Shown: piece after piece, positions 1-6,264 of the stretch | How positions within the stretch are numbered: the stretch's first letter is position 1 | Layout: the number at the start of each line of letters is the position of its first letter | Source of the DNA: JAQGMO01 sp050954505 | GTDB lineage: Bacteria; Pseudomonadota; Gammaproteobacteria; Burkholderiales; Burkholderiaceae_D | Direction of reading: 5' to 3' | Assembly: GCA_050954505.1 (NCBI GenBank) | Contig: JBPBPY010000074.1 | Location: 1-16,804, forward strand | Length of the DNA stretch: 16,804 nucleotides | Position numbers and translations under genes: made by a program | The notes under the pieces: generated by a model | What the model was told of the DNA's origin: nothing | Database searches by the model: none | What the model saw: only the letters and a program-made list of their open reading frames with translations

Positions 1-1
1 C

Positions 2-91
2 CTATACGAACCCCTCCGCAGCCTTGTAAACAATTGCCGGCGTTTTATCTGCTTCAAACGTCGCCTCGTACACGAAGATGTAAATCGCGCT
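2..91 (-). other. Short minus-strand coding-like tail at the window edge
   Basis: The minus strand has an open stretch of about 29 codons ending in TAG at positions 2-4, closed upstream by an in-frame TAA. Its product reads roughly YIFVYEATFEADK...KAAEGFV. The residue pattern looks protein-like, but it has no clear ATG and no family I recognise. It may be the 3' remnant of a decayed gene or simply chance. The rest of 1-180, downstream of moaC, shows no gene. Confidence 0.15.
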
Positions 92-180
92 TTACGGTGT
101 TTGTACAGATCATCGTAGTATCAACGTGATTTGATCTTTTCCAACATCTGGCAGTTCTAACGTTATTAGCAATCCGGTCA

Positions 181-660
181 TCATTCCGCCACCCAATCCC
201 CCGACTTCCCTCCATGCTTCTCCAGCACCTTCACATCCGTAATCACCATCCCCCGATCCACCGCTTTACACATGTCATAAACCGTCAGCAACCCCACCTG
301 CACAGCCGTAAGCGCTTCCATCTCCACGCCAGTCTTGCCATAAGTCTCAACCTGCACCCTGCATGACACACTGGATACATCCTGTAGTACAGTGAATTCA
401 ACAGCCACCTTGGTCAGCGCCAGCGGATGGCAAAGCGGAATCAAGTCACTGGTACGCTTGGACGCCATGATCGCCGCAATGCGTGCGATCCCGAGCACAT
501 CGCCTTTTTTTGCCGTTCCCGATTCAATCAGCGCCAAGGTTTCCGGCCTCATGCGCATCAAGCCGCTGGCAATGGCTATGCGGTGGGTTTCGGCCTTGGC
601 GCCAACGTCGACCATGTGAGCCTGGCCGGTTGCGTCGAAGTGGGTGAGGGTATTAGTCAT
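181..660 (-). CDS. moaC: Cyclic pyranopterin monophosphate synthase MoaC
   Basis: MoaC acts in the cytoplasm with MoaA in the first stage of molybdenum cofactor synthesis. It converts the 3',8-cyclo-GTP made by MoaA into cyclic pyranopterin monophosphate. The 159-residue product has the usual family length and is collinear with E. coli MoaC: AHMVDV near residue 14, KRTSDLIPLCHPL at about 68-80, the GKTGVEMEALTAV stretch at 108-120, and YDMCKAVDRGM at 128-138. Asp129 and Lys132 match the catalytic Asp/Lys pair of the family, and the GGKSGD C-terminal motif is present. The ATG at 660 fits the family N-terminus, although no strong Shine-Dalgarno sequence precedes it. The gene stands alone on the minus strand, divergent from the XRE remnant and the M48 protease gene. 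No molybdenum-cofactor riboswitch was recognised upstream. Confidence 0.97.
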   Translation of the reverse strand: MTNTLTHFDATGQAHMVDVGAKAETHRIAIASGLMRMRPETLALIESGTAKKGDVLGIARIAAIMASKRTSDLIPLCHPLALTKVAVEFTVLQDVSSVSCRVQVETYGKTGVEMEALTAVQVGLLTVYDMCKAVDRGMVITDVKVLEKHGGKSGDWVAE

Positions 661-954
661 GAAAGATTCGGATCGTTAAAGGTCAGCACTACAAACGAGA
701 GACAGGAACTCGGATAACTCAAATACATTTGCTTCGCGAACACCTGGCCATTTCAACAAGCATCATAGCAGTGCAACGCTACCCCTCCTTGAATCCCAGG
801 TCCATATGTTCTATTCTGGCTAGCTCCCGTTAATCATCTTTTTCTTCATGGGAGCATTGAACTTCCACGGGGATTTCAAAGGTAAAAATCCGAAGGTCGT
901 TGAAAATAAATATAGATGTAGACGCGGAGCCCATTTCCGTAAAATTCTATATTC
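661..954. other. Intergenic region upstream of moaC, no gene seen
   Basis: This 294-bp spacer should hold the moaC promoter on the minus strand and the promoter of the decayed XRE gene on the plus strand. Open frames here are short and look like random translation. I could not place a convincing -35/-10 pair or a structured RNA. The right end, about 895-955, is AT-rich. Confidence 0.5.
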
Positions 955-1321
955 ATGCCAAAACTTGCATGCGCTTTTGCCCAATTGCCTCCTGCAACCA
1001 CCTCTGCGATTGAAAACTTGGTGCCGATCTTGCAGTAGCCCGACTGCGCCAAAAAGAATCGCTTAAAAATTGGGCATATCGGATGGGGGTTTCAGTGCCA
1101 CCCTGCAACGCATTGAGGCGGGTGATCCCGGTGTAGGCATCGGCATTATTGCCACCGCGCTGTGGCTCATACAACGAGATGGGGAACTGGCAAAACTCGC
1201 CTCACCCGAACATGACCAAGGCGCCATTAAAATGAATGTTCGGGAAGAAATCGAATTAGGGCGCCAACGAGCCAATTCCTCTCTGGAAGCCCGATTGCAT
1301 AAAAAAGTATCGAGGGACTGA
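955..1321 (+). pseudogene. Frameshifted XRE-family HTH regulator (antitoxin/HipB type)
   Basis: No single frame encodes the whole protein, but three consecutive plus-strand frames join into one recognisable regulator. The first starts at ATG 955 and gives MPKLACAFAQLPPATTSAIE up to about 1020. The second, from 1020, gives GADLAVARLRQKESLKNWAY then RMGVSV up to about 1097. The third, from 1100, gives TLQRIEAGDPGVGIG and runs to TGA 1319-1321. Each junction is explained by loss of one base, the first in the GG at 1020-1021 and the second near 1098-1100. The rebuilt protein of about 122 residues has the MGVSVPTLQRIEAGDP recognition-helix motif of XRE regulators that act as antitoxins beside HipA-like toxins (family knowledge). 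No intact HipA gene follows. Sequencing errors could also explain the two frameshifts. Confidence 0.72.
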
Positions 1322-1322
1322 C

Positions 1323-1502
1323 GTGCGTCACGACGATTTATATCTCTGGTACCTGGCTGATGCGGCCAAACCGAGTGATATAGCCAATCTGTCCGAGCGA
1401 ATTGATGGAGCGCTTTTGCTCGAGCGTCGTAAGTTTGATCCGAAGCGTTATCAGCCTGAGGCTACCAGGCGAAAAAAGCCAAGTCCTTTCAAAAATGAAT
1501 GA
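1323..1502 (+). CDS. Small unrecognised ORF after the XRE remnant
   Basis: A GTG at 1323 begins 1 bp after the XRE stop codon and opens a 59-codon frame ending TGA at 1500-1502. The product begins VRHDDLYLWYLADAAKPSDI and continues with an ERIDGALLLERRKFDPKRYQ stretch and a basic tail (TRRKKPSPFK). The tight spacing suggests the second gene of a toxin-antitoxin operon. The DLYxWYL pattern faintly recalls the C-terminal part of AbiEii-type nucleotidyltransferases, but I cannot assign it, and it does not resemble a HipA N-terminus. It could be the 3' remnant of a deleted toxin gene, an intact tiny gene, or chance. From 1503 to 1654 no gene is seen. Confidence 0.35.
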   Translation: MRHDDLYLWYLADAAKPSDIANLSERIDGALLLERRKFDPKRYQPEATRRKKPSPFKNE

Positions 1503-1654
1503 TATCGAAGACAAGATCCTTCGCAACGCAGGCGTTTTTCAAATCGAACCAAGATCATCGGCGTGCACCCAAGATCGGATCGAACAGCTTTGAAGCAGGG
1601 TTTGTCATGCCGGCGCGAGCGTCACGCTTTTGACTCAACAGGTATCATGGCGGG

Positions 1655-3181
1655 GTGAGCTCAAAACCCTATTCCTCCAGCATATTTCATATGGCCAAGC
1701 TGGCACTGGCCATTGGCTGCGCGCTCGGCGCAGCGCTCATGCCGCAGCCTGCGGCGACCCAGTCCTTGCCCAACCTTGGCGGCGGCATCGAGCGTGAAGA
1801 CCTGTCGCCGCTGATGGAACGCAAGCTGGGCGAGAAGATCATGCACGAAATCCGCCACGACAGGGATTATCTCGACGACGCGCCCGTGCTGGAATACCTC
1901 AACAGCTTCGGCAACACCCTGGTGAACGCGCGCCCCGATGTGCGTGGGGAAACCGAGTTCGATTACTTTTTTTTCGCCGTGCGTGACCCGACGCTCAATG
2001 CCTTTGCGCTGCCAGGCGGTTTCATCGGCTTGCACACGGCGCTGATTCTGGCCGCGCAAACCGAATCCGAGTTGGCTTCCGTGATGGCGCATGAAATCGG
2101 CCATGTATCGCAGCGCCATATTGCGCGCATGCTGGGTGCGCAGTAGCAGGACATGCTGCTGCCATTGGCTTCCATATTGCTCGGCGTGCTGGCGGCGCGC
2201 AGCAGCCCGGACCTGGCGATGGCGTCGATGATGGGCGGCACGGGCCTGGCAATTCAGCGCAAACTCGACTTCACGCGCGATGCCGAACGGGAAGCGGACC
2301 GTATCGGCTTGCAGATCCTCAATGACGGCGGCTTCGAGACCACCGGCATGGTGGGATTTTTTCAGCGCATGCAAAACGCCACGCGCGGCTATAACGACAG
2401 TGCCCCTTCCTACCTGCGCTCGCACCCCCTGACAACAGAACGCATCGCCGACATCCAGGACCGTATTCGCAACCAGCGCTACCGCCAGCGCGTCGACAGC
2501 CTGGACTTCCAGCTGATTCGCGCGCGTGTGCGCGTGCTGCAGGACGACACGGTGCAGGGCCGTCGCGATGCGGCCGTCTCTTTCGATGGACAGCTGCTGC
2601 AGAACAGCCGCACGCAATCGATTGCTGCCAAATATGGCTTGGCAGTGATCGCGCAGCACAATGGCGATTACCGGAAAGCCCAGGCCTTGCTGACCGATGC
2701 ACGTATCCTGTCGCAGACTGGCGCATTGGTGGATAACGTCACGTTGACGGCCATGGCGATCGAGCTGCGCTTGCAGCTCAAGCAGAATGCCGAGGCAGTC
2801 GAGGAGGCCAATGCCGCGCGCTCGCGCTTTCCCCTGGCACGCGGTATTGCGCGCCAATATGGACAGGCGCTGATTGCCGATGGCAAGCTCGACGCAGCGG
2901 TGGGCTTTTTGCGCGAGCAGGTGGCAATGTACCGGCGCGAACCGCAGCTACAGGATCTGCTTGCACAAGCCTACGCAGCGCAAGGCAAGCGCGCCCTGCA
3001 GCACATGGCGCTGGCCGAATCCTATGCCGCAGACGGCAGTCTGCCGGGCGCGCTGGACCAGCTGCGTTTTGCCCGCCAGGCGGGTGATGCCTCGTTTTAT
3101 GATCATTCGGTGATCGATGCACGCGAGCGTGAAATGCAGGCGATGCGGCGGCAGGAGCTTGATGACGAAGGCAAGAAGTAG
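1655..3181 (+). pseudogene. bepA: BepA-like M48 metalloprotease with TPR domain, interrupted by an in-frame amber codon
   Basis: Periplasmic M48 peptidases of the BepA/YfgC type help assemble or degrade outer-membrane proteins such as LptD. The frame from GTG 1655 (or ATG 1691, which gives a cleaner signal peptide MAKLALAIGCALGAAL) runs 508 codons to TAA-free stop TAG at 3179-3181, broken only by TAG at 2144-2146. Before the stop lie the signal peptide, the M48 domain and HEIGH at residues 146-150. After it, in the same frame, come the zinc-ligand region EREAD (Glu211 to Asp215), the LRSHPLTTER motif with His257, and a TPR-like helical region from about 270 to the end. The context GCGCAG-TAG-CAGGAC suggests CAG to TAG in a Gln-Gln pair. 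The truncated 163-residue product keeps HEXXH but lacks the third zinc ligand and the TPRs. A restart at ATG 2153 has an AGGA only 1-2 bases upstream, which is poor. The cause may be recent inactivation, suppression or a base-call error. Confidence 0.85.
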
Positions 3182-3541
3182 CCTCTGGCAGGCAGGGCCC
3201 GGCACTCTTTACCACTGTCCAGAATAGCTGCCAATGCGACCTCTTTTGGCAGGATTGTGCTTGTTGTCGCGACCACTGGGCAGGCTCACTTGCTCGGTCA
3301 TGGATTACGCATTGCAGCGGTGATCTGAGGTCTGGAAATGGCTCGCAACCCGATTTGCATCAATATCACGCAAAAATTGCGCGTTGTAAAAAAGCGAATG
3401 GTGAGCCAGGAAACAATTAGCAAGGCATAATTGCTTGTGAGAACTTGTATGAATTCAATTTGTAATAGGTAGTTATACAAGGTTCCGACAAGTTCGCGGC
3501 GTACACGCCGCTGGTGAAAAAGACGCGATAAGAGCCTGACC
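3182..3541. other. Intergenic spacer, 360 bp, with one perfect hairpin
   Basis: No credible gene lies here. The right half (about 3340-3480) is AT-rich and should carry the promoter of the downstream membrane protein. A loose dyad, TTGTA at 3460-3464 and TACAA at 3476-3480, is present. A perfect 6-bp hairpin, GCGGCG-TACA-CGCCGC, lies at 3496-3511 about 30 bp before the TTG start and has no T-tract. I could not fix a -35/-10 pair. Confidence 0.5.
3496..3511 (+). promoter_or_regulatory. Perfect hairpin in the leader of the membrane-protein gene
   Basis: GCGGCG (3496-3501), loop TACA, CGCCGC (3506-3511). It lies 30 bp upstream of the TTG start at 3542 and has no following U-run, so a terminator is unlikely. 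It may be a leader stem-loop or an operator; its function is unknown. Confidence 0.3.
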
Positions 3542-4033
3542 TTGGAACTCAATTCAGCCCCCGGTTTGATCAGCTGGCTACAGATGACACCCTTGTCGGT
3601 TGCCATGCGCGGACCGGTCCTGTACCCGATCGTGGTTATCATTCATGTTCTCGGCTTTGTTCTGCTGGTTGGTGCGGTCACCATGTTCGACCTGCGCGTG
3701 CTTGGGTTTACGCGTCAGCTGCCCCTCAAGCAGTTGAGCCGGCTTCTGCTGCCATGGTCGTTGCTGGGATTTCTGATGATCGCGCCAACAGGTTTGATGA
3801 TGTTCATTGCTCATCCTGACCAATACATCGACAGCCGGATCTTCCTGCTCAAGCTCACGCTCATCGCCATCGCCGGGTTGAACGCAGCCATGTTCCATGT
3901 CGGCGTCTTCCAGTCGGTCGCGTCCTGGAACGTCGAGGTGGAAGCGCCCCTGCAGGCAAAGGTGCATGCGGTGCTGTCAATCCTGGTATGGGTTGCAGTG
4001 ATTTGCTGTGGGCGGTTGTTGTCGTTTGTTTGA
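3542..4033 (+). CDS. Four-helix integral membrane protein (DUF6644-like)
   Basis: The 163-residue product has about four hydrophobic segments: residues 28-50 (PIVVIIHVLGFVLLVGAV), about 66-92, about 100-122, and about 142-160 near the C-terminus. The histidine in IIHVLG, the VGAVTMFDLRVLGF turn and the LPWSLLGF segment resemble small uncharacterised inner-membrane proteins of betaproteobacteria filed, as I recall, under DUF6644; the name is from memory. The function is unknown. The TTG start at 3542 is preferred because AAGAG precedes it by about 7 bases. An alternative ATG at 3584 would remove 14 residues but has no Shine-Dalgarno sequence. It converges on the minus-strand gene ending at 4054, with 20 bp between the stop codons. 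Confidence 0.75.
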   Translation: MELNSAPGLISWLQMTPLSVAMRGPVLYPIVVIIHVLGFVLLVGAVTMFDLRVLGFTRQLPLKQLSRLLLPWSLLGFLMIAPTGLMMFIAHPDQYIDSRIFLLKLTLIAIAGLNAAMFHVGVFQSVASWNVEVEAPLQAKVHAVLSILVWVAVICCGRLLSFV

Positions 4034-4053
4034 GTAGTGTTTGTATTATTTGA

Positions 4054-4554
4054 CTAGCTGGATTGATCCGTTAAAGAATAAACAGTCGCTGGATCGGATT
4101 CTCCTTTTGATACGATTATTTCCAGTTCGTTCGACAAGCCCTTATCCAGATAGGTATGCGACGGATTCACGCTGCGCGCAACTTCACGGATCATCTCTGC
4201 ATAGGCTTTGGCATCTGGTGCGGAGATAAACCAGTCGAATTGCTGACCCATCGTCAATACATGGGTTTTGGGTGCATCCAGGTGGAACGCAAGGTCAATT
4301 TTTACACCTTGAATCACGGGAATTTTGTCGAGAGCTGAGTTTGATCTTCCCGCTTCGATTAAGTCAGCAAGAGCCTCCAGACGATCAGCACTTCCAAGCA
4401 GCAGTAGCGTTGGCGTTGCAAAATCAACGATGCCTACTGATATGTGATCCTTGTTGTTCATTATCTGGTTTGGGATGGCTTCTTTAAAACGGAGCGCAGA
4501 GATTATCATGACAAACGACCCTTTTTCAGATTGCACGATAAACGTATAGTTCAC
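4054..4554 (-). CDS. Hypothetical protein, downstream frame of a Coa1-like reading unit
   Basis: This 166-residue frame opens with GTG at 4554, overlapping the stop of the upstream minus-strand ORF as GTGA. Its N-terminus (VNYTFIVQSEKGSFVMIISA) looks like the middle of a beta sheet, not a mature start: in cytochrome-oxidase-assembly-factor-1-like domains such strands follow a glycine-rich turn. The C-terminal half contains a HVLTMGQQFDWFISAPDA stretch and no recognised motif. No signal peptide or membrane segment is visible. The frame is open upstream of the GTG (reading SGHGGQ before VNYT), so the two ORFs are probably one gene joined by a -1 frameshift. If they are separate, the 4-nt overlap would couple their translation. 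The codons are AT-richer than in the housekeeping genes. Its role may be tied to the RHS cargo block, but this is not shown. Confidence 0.5.
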   Translation of the reverse strand: MNYTFIVQSEKGSFVMIISALRFKEAIPNQIMNNKDHISVGIVDFATPTLLLLGSADRLEALADLIEAGRSNSALDKIPVIQGVKIDLAFHLDAPKTHVLTMGQQFDWFISAPDAKAYAEMIREVARSVNPSHTYLDKGLSNELEIIVSKGESDPATVYSLTDQSS

Positions 4555-4811
4555 TTGCCCGCCATGGCCACTGACAGATTCGAATGCATCCCAAAATTGA
4601 ATTCAACATCGTGTATCACACCAATCGATCTTGATAACCGATCGTCTTCCTGAATAAATTTTTTCGCCAGTTCGAAATCTTTGCTTTTGATTGAAACGAA
4701 AATCAAGATGGTAAATGTTGGAGTGAGGGCAACCATCATCAGCGCCGCAAACCCGCGTTTCTCAGCTATCCGTCTCAATATTCTGATGATCAGCATGCGC
4801 CTTCTAATCAT
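4551..4811 (-). CDS. Membrane-anchored N-terminal ORF of a Coa1-like unit
   Basis: The 86-residue product has a strongly basic start (MIRRRMLIIRILRRIAEKR), one transmembrane segment at about residues 20-40 (AALMMVALTPTFTILIFVSI), then DRLSRSIGVIHDVEFNFG. The basic-anchor, short helix, SIG...DVEF pattern is typical of Coa1-fold proteins, where it leads into glycine-rich beta strands. Here the frame stops after about 15 more residues, and the expected strands continue in the next gene's frame. I therefore read it as the 5' part of a frameshifted gene of about 250 codons, or as the first gene of an overlapping pair. ATG 4811 sits at the end of the left copy of a 74-bp tandem duplication. A second ATG five codons in (4796) is preceded by AGAAGG at short spacing. 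Confidence 0.5.
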   Translation of the reverse strand: MIRRRMLIIRILRRIAEKRGFAALMMVALTPTFTILIFVSIKSKDFELAKKFIQEDDRLSRSIGVIHDVEFNFGMHSNLSVAMAGK

Positions 4812-4959
4812 TTTTTCGTGACCAATTGAGGTTATTTTCCATTGGTAGGCGCCGTCGCAGAAAATTCAAAGACTTCTTTTTCAATTTTTTCGTGACCAAT
4901 TGAGGCTATTTTCTATTGGTAGGCGCCGTCGAAAAAAATTCAAAGACGTGCCTTTTCAA
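4811..4959. repeat. Tandem duplication of a 74-bp unit
   Basis: Copy 1 at 4811-4884 and copy 2 at 4885-4959 align end to end with a handful of substitutions and one single-base indel near the end. Both share TTTTTTCGTGACCAATTGAG, GGCGCCGTC and ATTCAAAGAC at an offset of 74. Each copy holds an inverted pair ACCAAT...ATTGGT (4821-4826/4841-4846 and 4895-4900/4915-4920) separated by 14 bases. On the minus strand, copy 1 ends exactly at the ATG of the 4811 ORF and copy 2 ends at a TTG, so the upstream region of that gene appears to have been duplicated. Confidence 0.9.
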
Positions 4960-5049
4960 ACTCTTCGAGATTGGTTCATTGTTTCGAAGCTTGTCCCGGA
5001 AAACAAGGCGATATTTGAATATGCCGCCATTGGAAACGGGAAACGGGTA

Positions 5050-5430
5050 TCAAAGCAAATATCTCGCGTCGAGCGCAATATTGATGGGCTGTTTATTTTT
5101 TCCAGCAATGTCTACATCAAGACGATCTTTAATCAGAAGTACTCGTGCCTCTTCCGCATGAATAATCAATTTAAAGTCACCAGTCCACGTGACTTTCAAC
5201 CCGCTTACATGGTCTGCACGAAATATGGGGTGGCTGTCCGATTTTGCTATGACTGGACGTAAATATATTGCTATTGGTGTCGCTACTGTTGCACCCGTTT
5301 CTTGCAAAACAACCACGGCGTCAATCGACTTTGAAGAATTCGACACACGTTCGATCTCCGTTGTCTCCAAAGAACAATCCGCCAATAAAAGTGTGAAACA
5401 AAAAAATAAGTCCCGAGTGATTAATTTCAT
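5050..5430 (-). CDS. Small putative lipoprotein of unknown function
   Basis: From ATG 5430 the product is 126 residues, with a TTG four codons upstream at 5442 as an alternative. It begins MKLITRDLFFCFTLLLADCS: a basic start, a short hydrophobic core and a lipobox-like LADC. Aspartate just before the cysteine is unusual, so lipidation is uncertain. The mature part follows a pattern I know from small uncharacterised bacterial proteins: SIDAVVVLQETGATVATP, then HPIFRADHVSGLKVTW and a short beta-rich end. A cell-envelope location is inferred. It lies in the AT-rich block downstream of the RHS immunity candidate, 270 bp beyond that gene's stop. It could be a second immunity or accessory protein, or unrelated cargo. 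A 120-codon plus-strand frame over the same DNA looks like a shadow. Confidence 0.6.
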   Translation of the reverse strand: MKLITRDLFFCFTLLLADCSLETTEIERVSNSSKSIDAVVVLQETGATVATPIAIYLRPVIAKSDSHPIFRADHVSGLKVTWTGDFKLIIHAEEARVLLIKDRLDVDIAGKNKQPINIALDARYLL

Positions 5431-5456
5431 CGTCAGCGCCAATGAATATTTTTATT

Positions 5457-5481
5457 TGTATGAGTTAAATTTCTTCATACA
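5457..5481. promoter_or_regulatory. Inverted repeat upstream of the putative lipoprotein gene
   Basis: TGTATGA (5457-5463) and TCATACA (5475-5481) are perfect 7-bp arms separated by 11 AT-rich bases, about 27 bp upstream of the ATG at 5430. The size fits an operator for a dimeric regulator. No promoter pair could be assigned, and chance is possible in AT-rich DNA. Confidence 0.3.
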
Positions 5482-5666
5482 CATCGAGTGCTAAATTGAT
5501 TTGTAACGGGCTAAGGGTGAACGAGCAGTAACGATTGTCGTAGACTCCATCGAGAGGACTGTCATTGAGAGCTAATCAAAGCTCGCCAATTTATGACACG
5601 ACTTCGGTTTCCATCCACGCTGTACATTTGATTTGGCTGGATAAACAGAGTGATCAGAATATCCCC

Positions 5667-5701
5667 AGAAAGCGGAAAGCACATGATTCTTTCAGCTTTC
5701 T
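5667..5701 (-). terminator. Stem-loop at the 3' end of the immunity-like gene
   Basis: AGAAAGC (5667-5673) pairs with GCTTTCT (5695-5701). After one G/A mismatch, GAAAG (5675-5679) pairs with CTTTC (5689-5693) around a 9-nt loop. The stem overlaps the stop codon of the 5700-6251 gene. No T-run follows on either strand, so this is a 3'-end hairpin or mRNA-stability element and not a classic intrinsic terminator. Confidence 0.4.
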
Positions 5702-6251
5702 AACTGTTGGACACCCAATGAATAAAGCCTTCGCCATCGTAGGCGCCGACGATAACCTCGATGATATCGCCGAGGGTTTCACACTCTCCACCGGCAATTC
5801 GCTGGGGTACATCGGCACTAGCTCCATTAGAGAAAATCACTGCCAGAAAATGCCAAGACACCGCTGAAGTCCAAACCAGATTTTTCAGCGCATCGTCAGT
5901 TGCATCCGCTGCTGTCATCCAATGAAAAATTTCCCCCCTATTGACCACACTGAAAGCATCGATAGCTGTACTGTCTGCCATGACATCGTCGACAACGATA
6001 AGATTATCTGGACAACTTTTCAAGGACTTGATCAGCCGACTTCCAATTTCTGTATCGTGACCTTCACCGTTCCCCCAAGAAAAATCCTCGATATCCTCAA
6101 AACTTTTGTTAGCGGGAATAGTGGTTAAAAATGTTCCTTTTTGAAAATCGACTTGTGTACGTACACATGCGCAAAGAAAATTCTCGTAATCCAAAACATT
6201 AAATACATGAGACAGAGCCTTGCTTCTGATAGGCTCCCATATGGTACGCAT
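5700..6251 (-). CDS. Putative immunity protein for the RHS toxin
   Basis: The ATG at 6251 lies 13 bp after the RHS stop, with GGAAAG about 8 bases upstream. The frame extends further into the RHS gene, but this start has the best ribosome-binding site. The product is 183 residues, starts MRTIWEPIRSKALSHVFNVL, is rich in Asp and Glu, has no signal peptide or membrane helix, and should be cytoplasmic. Segments such as FEDIEDFSWGNGEGHDTEIG and LIVVDDVMADSTAIDAF show the acidic character typical of inhibitors of nuclease toxins. I know no family for it. The call rests on position: in RHS and other polymorphic toxin systems the gene right after the toxin tip encodes the cognate inhibitor. It has the same AT-rich composition as the tip and differs from the RHS core, as expected for a tip-immunity cassette moved as a unit. 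Confidence 0.65.
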   Translation of the reverse strand: MRTIWEPIRSKALSHVFNVLDYENFLCACVRTQVDFQKGTFLTTIPANKSFEDIEDFSWGNGEGHDTEIGSRLIKSLKSCPDNLIVVDDVMADSTAIDAFSVVNRGEIFHWMTAADATDDALKNLVWTSAVSWHFLAVIFSNGASADVPQRIAGGECETLGDIIEVIVGAYDGEGFIHWVSNS

Positions 6252-6264
6252 TTGTTTCTTTCCA

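Noticed and set aside
1503..1654. Continuation of the 59-codon ORF in another frame
   Set aside because: The downstream translations are basic and low in hydrophobic residues, with no link to a known protein family.
1661..2857. 398-codon open frame on the minus strand, antisense to the M48 protease gene
   Set aside because: The plus strand carries the HEIGH and EREAD motifs and a TPR pattern. The antisense product is rich in His, Arg and Gln without motifs, a typical shadow of GC-rich coding DNA.
2153..3181. Second half of the M48 gene as an independent gene starting at ATG 2153
   Set aside because: It begins in the middle of a conserved domain, is in the same frame as the first half, and its AGGA lies only 1-2 bases before the ATG.
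4900..5262. 120-codon plus-strand frame over the lipoprotein-like gene
   Set aside because: The minus-strand product has a signal-like N-terminus and a family-like pattern. The plus frame starts inside the tandem repeat and has no domain.
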